Source of the DNA: Ignavibacteriales bacterium
GTDB taxonomy: Bacteria; Bacteroidota; Ignavibacteria; Ignavibacteriales; Melioribacteraceae
Assembly: GCA_007280825.1 (NCBI GenBank)
Contig: QYQI01000010.1
Coordinates: forward strand, 1-10,538
Length of the DNA stretch: 10,538 bases
Direction of reading: 5' to 3'
Positions 6,311 through 10,538 of the stretch are shown here, one piece after another. The position numbers and the translations under genes were made by a program. Under the pieces are notes generated by a model. It was given only the letters and a program-made list of their open reading frames with translations. It had not been told where the DNA came from and did no database searches. Positions within the stretch are counted from its first letter, which is position 1, and every line of letters starts with the position of its first letter.

Positions 6311-7381
6311 ATGGAAATCTACGAAAAACTGAAATCTATAAAAGAGAAGTACGATAAGATCAATGAGGATTTATCAGATCCGCGCAATCTTTCCGATCAA
6401 TCTAAACTTATTTCACTCAGCAGAGAGAGAAGCAGTCTTATAGATCTCGTTGAAACTTTCAACGAATACGACAACCTGGTTAAAAATATAAATGGTAATC
6501 AAGAAATTATTGAGAGCGGTGATGATAAAGAGCTTACGGAAATGGCACAGGGTGAACTTAGTGATTTAAGAATGAAACGCGATGCGATGGAAGAGAGAAT
6601 AAAATTTCTTCTAGTACCAAAAGATCCCGACGATGATAAAGATGTAATTATGGAAATCCGCGCCGGGACAGGCGGAGATGAAGCCGGATTGTTTGCCGCA
6701 GATTTATATAGAATGTATTCCCGGTATGCTGAAGTCCGCGGTTGGAAAAAAGAGATCATTGATTCGAGCGATACAGGCATTGGCGGAATTAAAGAAATAA
6801 TTTTTAGTTTAACCGGTTCAAGTGTTTTTGCAGACCTGAAGTTTGAGAGCGGCGTTCACCGTGTACAGCGCGTTCCGGCAACTGAAGCAAACGGAAGAGT
6901 TCATACATCTGCGGCATCTGTGGTTGTGCTTCCCGAAGTTGAAGATGTTGAAGTGAATGTTGATCCTAGTGATCTGAGAATTGATGTTTTTAGAAGCGGC
7001 GGTGCCGGCGGACAGAACGTTAATAAAGTTGAAACCGCAATTCGCATAACACATATTCCAACCGGACTTGTTGTTCAATGCCAGGATGAGCGTTCGCAAT
7101 TGAAGAACCGCCAGAAAGCAATGAAAGTTTTGAAAGCAAGATTATACGATAAGAAATTATCAGAACAGAATAGCGAAATTGCCGCGGCTCGAAAGTTAAT
7201 TGTAAAACGTGGCGACAGAAGCGATAAAATTAGAACTTACAACTTTCCTCAAAATAGAGTTACCGATCACAGAATTGGATTAACTCTCTACAACCTTTCG
7301 GAAATTATTGAAGGCGATCTGAATGAGTTAGTAGAAAAATTAAAACTTGCAGACCGTGCCGAGAAACTTCAAGCGAGTTAA
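6311..7381 (+). CDS. prfA: Peptide chain release factor 1 (RF1)
   Basis: A 356-residue class I release factor that recognises UAA and UAG in the ribosomal A site and triggers peptide release. Seen: an N-terminal helical domain (about 1-105); the RAGTGGDEAGLFAADLYRMY segment (117-136); the stop-codon tripeptide Pro-Ala-Thr (189-191), which is RF1-type and not the Ser-Pro-Phe of RF2; and the catalytic Gly-Gly-Gln at 233-235 in RSGGAGGQNVNKVET, the site normally methylated by PrmC. The close follows the family (TYNFPQNRVTDHRIG). Length matches E. coli RF1 (360). It lies 84 nt after the glycosyltransferase gene. No prmC gene follows, although the pair is often adjacent; a convergent gene begins after 19 nt. 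Confidence 0.97.
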   Translation: MEIYEKLKSIKEKYDKINEDLSDPRNLSDQSKLISLSRERSSLIDLVETFNEYDNLVKNINGNQEIIESGDDKELTEMAQGELSDLRMKRDAMEERIKFLLVPKDPDDDKDVIMEIRAGTGGDEAGLFAADLYRMYSRYAEVRGWKKEIIDSSDTGIGGIKEIIFSLTGSSVFADLKFESGVHRVQRVPATEANGRVHTSAASVVVLPEVEDVEVNVDPSDLRIDVFRSGGAGGQNVNKVETAIRITHIPTGLVVQCQDERSQLKNRQKAMKVLKARLYDKKLSEQNSEIAAARKLIVKRGDRSDKIRTYNFPQNRVTDHRIGLTLYNLSEIIEGDLNELVEKLKLADRAEKLQAS

Positions 7382-7400
7382 AATTTATAATAGCCACCAA
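7382..7400. other. 19-bp convergent junction without a visible terminator
   Basis: Two converging genes, prfA (plus) and the asparaginase gene (minus), are separated by only 19 AT-rich bases. No stem-loop with a T-run is apparent in the gap or the flanking codons on either strand, so the transcripts probably overlap or end by another route. Confidence 0.5.
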
Positions 7401-8363
7401 TCACTTCATTAGGTAATCACTTGTAACTGTTTTGTTTTCAGTTGGTGTTGTGAAGCAGTAAGTAAATCCGCCCTTTAATGAGTAAGCACCAACTTCCCCA
7501 CTTTTTGATATTGCCAAATAACTAATGTTGATATCAGTAAAATCTTTTAGTGATTTATAAAGACGGTTAATAGCAAACTCGCAGGCTTTCTGTGAAGACA
7601 ACCCTTCGCGCATTTTTTCAACAATCAAAAAACTTCCAAGCGTTCTCATAACATATTCGCCGTTGCCCGTTGAAACAGCTCCGCCGATTTCATTATCAGC
7701 AAATAAAGCTGCGCCGATAATTGGTGAATCACCAACTCTTCCATGTAATTTAAAAGCTAATCCGCTTGTAGAAACACCGCCGCTAAGATTATTCATTTTA
7801 TCTATTGCCAGCATGCCGATCGTATCATGATTTTCTTTCTTCACTTGGTTCTCTTTCCATTTTAACCAGGCGTTCTTTGCATTTTCAGTTAAAAGATTTT
7901 CTTCTTTGAACCCGTTTTGAAGAGCGAATTTTTTTGCACCGTCGCCTGCAAGCATAACGTGTTTTGTTTTTTCCATTACGAGCCGTGCAACAGAAATCGG
8001 ATGCATTATGTCTTCAATAAATGCTACTGAGCCGGCGTTTCCTTTCCAATCCATGATCGAAGAGTCCAAAGTTACTTTACCGTCAGCATCCGGTAATCCG
8101 CCGTATCCAACCGAGGAATCATTCGGATCGGCTTCGGTAATCTTAATTCCTTCTTCAACAGCATCTAAAGAATTTTTTCCTTGCAGCAATACTTCCATTG
8201 CCCGCGCGTTCGATTTCAAATTAGGCGACCACGTGGAAACAACTATTGGAACATTAGATAATTTTGAATCGGAGAAAATATTTGTAGGAGATAATTGATT
8301 TAACAATAAACCGCTGCCGGCAATAGCACCTGTTTTAACAAAATCACGGCGTGTGATCTTCAT
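7401..8363 (-). CDS. Tat-exported N4-(beta-N-acetylglucosaminyl)-L-asparaginase (glycosylasparaginase)
   Basis: A 320-residue N-terminal-nucleophile hydrolase that cleaves the bond between GlcNAc and asparagine, or related beta-aspartyl bonds. Seen: a twin-arginine signal TRRDFVK (4-10) followed by a small hydrophobic stretch (TGAIAGSGLLL), so it should cross the membrane folded; Trp45 in the family position; GYGGLPDADGKVTLD (87-101); the autoprocessing site HDT (179-181), where cleavage would expose Thr181 as nucleophile; HGRVGDSPIIGA (207-218); and STGNGE (231-236). These match the Flavobacterium (Elizabethkingia) glycosylasparaginase pattern and not the plain type I/II L-asparaginases. The ATG at 8363 has GGGAG 6 nt upstream. 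It overlaps the end of the cytidylyltransferase gene by 20 bp, as the last gene of the block. Whether it acts on the cell's own glycans or imported ones is unknown. Confidence 0.93.
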   Translation of the reverse strand: MKITRRDFVKTGAIAGSGLLLNQLSPTNIFSDSKLSNVPIVVSTWSPNLKSNARAMEVLLQGKNSLDAVEEGIKITEADPNDSSVGYGGLPDADGKVTLDSSIMDWKGNAGSVAFIEDIMHPISVARLVMEKTKHVMLAGDGAKKFALQNGFKEENLLTENAKNAWLKWKENQVKKENHDTIGMLAIDKMNNLSGGVSTSGLAFKLHGRVGDSPIIGAALFADNEIGGAVSTGNGEYVMRTLGSFLIVEKMREGLSSQKACEFAINRLYKSLKDFTDINISYLAISKSGEVGAYSLKGGFTYCFTTPTENKTVTSDYLMK

Positions 8364-9129
8364 GTTTATCTCCCAGCTTTTTTTGTTTGATATTCTGATT
8401 TATGGAAATCAGGTCGGGTCTCTCATCAAATAATTTTAGGATATCATTGAAGAGAAATATTTTCTTGATGCTGTACAGAGCTTTATAAATTTCTTCAACT
8501 AATTTAAAATCTTCTTCAGTATCTACTGTCCATCTATGAAAAGAATAATCTTTTGGATTCGGATAATTTTTAATCATGAATAATTTTGAATGTTCATAAA
8601 TAAACGGTGTAACATGTTCCCGTTCATATTCTTTTGATGCATGATAGAAAGCTTTTCGAAGTGCGTTGAATGAAAATATTTCTACATCAAGTCCGCGCGG
8701 AAATGTGTGGTGAATAGTATTACTGAGATAATCGAAAAACCTCAGCTCATTTAATTTGTTGAACGTCTCTATCATCCGGTCAACTATTTCCGGATCGATC
8801 AAAGGACAATCAGCTGTAATTCTTATAATAGTATTAGCGCGGAATATTTTTGCAGCTTCAAAGTAGCGCGCCAATACATCGTTAGAACTTCCGCGGTAAC
8901 AGGGGATTGTGTTCAGTTTGCAATAAGCTTCAACTTGATCGTCATCCGCTTCTGTTGTTGTAGCAACAACAATCTTGTTAATATATTTTGAATAAGAAAG
9001 TCGGTTAACAACGTGTTTGAGCATCGGTTGGTCAATCAAATTTTTAAATATTTTTCCCCGAAAGCGCGTTGAACCAAACCTCGCTTGAACAATTGCAACT
9101 ACGCTAATATTTTCTTTTCTATCAAGCAA
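8344..9129 (-). CDS. spsF: SpsF-type cytidylyltransferase for nonulosonic acid activation
   Basis: A 261-residue nucleotidyltransferase of the SpsF/NeuA-like group, expected to form a CMP-sugar from CTP and a nonulosonic acid. Seen: the N-terminal strand and nucleotide loop VAIVQARFGSTRFRGKIF (11-28); VNRLSYSKYINKIVVATT; RGSSNDVLARYFEAA; the metal-binding RITADCPLIDPE; and the C-terminal RWTVDTEEDFKLVEEIYKAL typical of SpsF. The start is TTG at 9129: an in-frame TAA lies directly before it, no ATG precedes the conserved strand, and GGGA (complement of 9135-9138) is 5 nt upstream. It overlaps pseI by 8 bp and the asparaginase gene by 20 bp, suggesting translational coupling. It stands where a PseF-type enzyme would be expected after pseI; the exact sugar is inferred from context. 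Confidence 0.85.
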   Translation of the reverse strand: MLDRKENISVVAIVQARFGSTRFRGKIFKNLIDQPMLKHVVNRLSYSKYINKIVVATTTEADDDQVEAYCKLNTIPCYRGSSNDVLARYFEAAKIFRANTIIRITADCPLIDPEIVDRMIETFNKLNELRFFDYLSNTIHHTFPRGLDVEIFSFNALRKAFYHASKEYEREHVTPFIYEHSKLFMIKNYPNPKDYSFHRWTVDTEEDFKLVEEIYKALYSIKKIFLFNDILKLFDERPDLISINQNIKQKKLGDKHEDHTP

Positions 9130-10168
9130 TTAAATCCCAGTTTAATGGCGTTCCTTTTTCAATATTTGCAGAAGCTTTTTTGCCAAGAATATCTTTTAAA
9201 TATTTTGGAGCAAGTCCGTTAGAAGGGCGAATAGATCGAATATTATTTTCCGTAAACACTTCACCGGCGGCAATATCAATTACCGCAAAAAGGGAACGGG
9301 CAAATGTTCTACTCTTTTTTATTTTATCCGATAACTCAAAACTAACATTACCCAAAGCTTTTTCTACTTGCCTTATTTCATCAACCATTTTTTTGAATTC
9401 AGCAGGCTCTATAGAAAATGAAGAATCCGGTCCGCCGATTTTCTTATCTAATATAAAATGTTTTTCAATTATTCTTGCGCCCATAGCGGCGGCGGCAATT
9501 GGAACGGTTGTGCTTAGTGTGTGATCTGATAAGCCCGTGACCACATTAAATTTTGATGCAAGAAGCGGAATCATTTTTAAATTTGCATCTTCAATCCGAG
9601 CAGGATATTCTGATGTACATTTTAATAAAGCGATTTGATTGTTTCCCACACGGCGACACGCTTCAACTGCGTCTTTAATTTCTTCTTCTGTTGCAATTCC
9701 GGTAGAAATAATTATTGGTTTTCCTTTTGATGCTGCATATTCGATCAAAGGAATATCTACAATTTCAAATGATGCGATTTTGTATGCGGGCACATTCATC
9801 TTCTCTAGAAAATCCACGGAGCTTATATCGGATGGTGTTGAGAAGAATGTTAGTCCGAGTTCTTCAGCAAGTTGTTTTAATTTCGGCTGCCATTCCCAGG
9901 GTGTATATGCAGTTTGGTAAAGCTGATATAAAGTTGCGCCATCCCAAATTGTGCCTTGTTCGATTTTAAAATAATCTTTATCGCTATCTATTGTTAGAGT
10001 ATCTGCTGTGTACGTTTGAACTTTAACGGCATCGGCGCCGCAATCTTTAATTGCTTTTATAGATTGAACTGCAATATCATAACTGTGATTATGATTGGCA
10101 GAGAGTTCTGCAACAATAAATACTTTGTTCTCTTCCGCAGTATTGAAATTCCCGATTTTGAAATTCAT
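9122..10168 (-). CDS. pseI: Pseudaminic acid synthase (NeuB family)
   Basis: A 348-residue enzyme that condenses phosphoenolpyruvate with a 2,4-diacetamido-trideoxy hexose to give pseudaminic acid or a close relative. Seen: the N-terminal IGNFNTAEENKVFIVAELSA and AVKVQTYTADTLT, features of PseI more than of NeuB or LegI; YKIASFEIVDIPLIEYAA; STGIATEEE; LKCTSEYPARIEDANL; GLSDHTLS and GARIIEKHFILDK in the TIM barrel, which hold the metal and substrate residues; and a C-terminal SAF/antifreeze-like domain (about 288-348, from FARSLFAVIDIAAGE) that completes the partner subunit's active site. Length is normal. The ATG at 10168 overlaps the TGA of the preceding acetyltransferase gene as ATGA, with no SD of its own, so reinitiation is likely. 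PseI is well supported over sialic acid synthase by similarity to the Campylobacter enzyme as I recall it. Confidence 0.92.
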   Translation of the reverse strand: MNFKIGNFNTAEENKVFIVAELSANHNHSYDIAVQSIKAIKDCGADAVKVQTYTADTLTIDSDKDYFKIEQGTIWDGATLYQLYQTAYTPWEWQPKLKQLAEELGLTFFSTPSDISSVDFLEKMNVPAYKIASFEIVDIPLIEYAASKGKPIIISTGIATEEEIKDAVEACRRVGNNQIALLKCTSEYPARIEDANLKMIPLLASKFNVVTGLSDHTLSTTVPIAAAAMGARIIEKHFILDKKIGGPDSSFSIEPAEFKKMVDEIRQVEKALGNVSFELSDKIKKSRTFARSLFAVIDIAAGEVFTENNIRSIRPSNGLAPKYLKDILGKKASANIEKGTPLNWDLIA

Positions 10169-10538
10169 TTTTTGTTTAGAATAAATTTTAGAAATCGTTT
10201 TTCATTAATTATTGATTCATCGCTCTTTATAAATCCGACAGATTTAAATCCATTAATCGAAGCGATATTATCCGGGAGGATATAAGCGGTAATAGCTGAA
10301 ATATCCCTCTCAGAAAATATTTTTGTGACCGCCTCTTTCAAAATATTTTTTGAAAAACCCTTTCCTCTAAATTCATTTACAATGCTGATGCTTACTACCG
10401 CATCAACTTTATTAATATCAAACCGTACTTGCCCTATAAAATTGTTTTTCTTATCAAAAGCTAACAGAAATATATAATCTTCTTTCTTTATTTTCTCGGA
10501 AAACCATTTTTTATGATCGCCTAACTCAATAGTGTTAG
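10165..10538 (-). CDS. GNAT acetyltransferase domain, N-terminus beyond the right edge
   Basis: The last 123 codons of an open frame that enters from the right edge and ends in TGA at 10165-10167. It is a GNAT fold: HKKWFSEKI near the cut, a strand IGQVRFDI, the acetyl-CoA loop SISIVNEFRGKGFSKNI (the Arg-Gly-Lys-Gly form of R-x-x-G-x-G), and the closing PDNIASINGFKSVGF helix. This variant is common either as PseH/SpsD, which N-acetylates the 4-amino group of the pseudaminic acid precursor, or as a domain fused to the C-terminus of the nucleotide-sugar hydrolase PseG. The cut prevents choosing between them. The 4-bp ATGA overlap with pseI ties it to the same pathway. Confidence 0.85.
   Translation of the reverse strand, partial: NTIELGDHKKWFSEKIKKEDYIFLLAFDKKNNFIGQVRFDINKVDAVVSISIVNEFRGKGFSKNILKEAVTKIFSERDISAITAYILPDNIASINGFKSVGFIKSDESIINEKRFLKFILNKK

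Noticed and set aside
9180..9969. Plus-strand open frames opposite pseI
   Set aside because: pseI is a complete, highly conserved gene on the minus strand; these frames have no protein-like features.

Overview
The window is an AT-rich, gene-dense bacterial chromosome segment (roughly one third G+C by eye). It is almost completely coding, uses TTG as well as ATG starts, and shows only moderate Shine-Dalgarno (SD) signals. Base composition, gene content and protein style (Tat-exported glycosylasparaginase, cyclic-nucleotide/GAF sensor kinase, PseI/SpsF sugar genes) suggest the Bacteroidota/Chlorobi lineage, most plausibly Ignavibacteria or a relative. This is an inference; no rRNA or other decisive marker is present.

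Layout. (1) Positions 1-138 are non-coding. (2) Positions 139-1598, minus strand: a short AlkA-type DNA glycosylase, an ECF sigma factor and a soluble zinc-finger anti-sigma factor, read in that order with a 34-nt gap and then an overlap, so probably one transcript. (3) Positions 1628-7381, plus strand, starting 29 bp from the divergent glycosylase: a 771-residue cyclic-nucleotide-binding/GAF/histidine-kinase-like sensor, miaA, a family 2 glycosyltransferase and prfA. (4) Positions 7401-10538, minus strand, converging on prfA: a nonulosonic (pseudaminic-type) acid block running from a GNAT acetyltransferase domain cut by the right edge, through pseI and an SpsF-type cytidylyltransferase, to a Tat-exported glycosylasparaginase. 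Every junction in this last block overlaps.

How they fit. The minus-strand block at the right makes and CMP-activates a pseudaminic-acid-like sugar for surface glycans; the exported asparaginase tied to its end could act on glycan-asparagine bonds. miaA and prfA both serve translation of U-starting codons (tRNA A37 prenylation; termination at UAA/UAG). The left block joins alkylation repair to an ECF sigma/anti-sigma pair.

Two points stand out. The glycosyltransferase gene has no ATG, GTG or TTG at its true N-terminus; an ideal SD sits in front of an in-frame ATC, giving a 434-residue protein with a complete N-terminal sheet instead of a truncated one. The sensor 'kinase' has a good ATP-binding domain but glutamine (Gln565) where the phosphoacceptor histidine should be. 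No tRNA, rRNA, CRISPR array, insertion sequence or phage gene was seen, and no gene-free stretch exceeds 300 bases.
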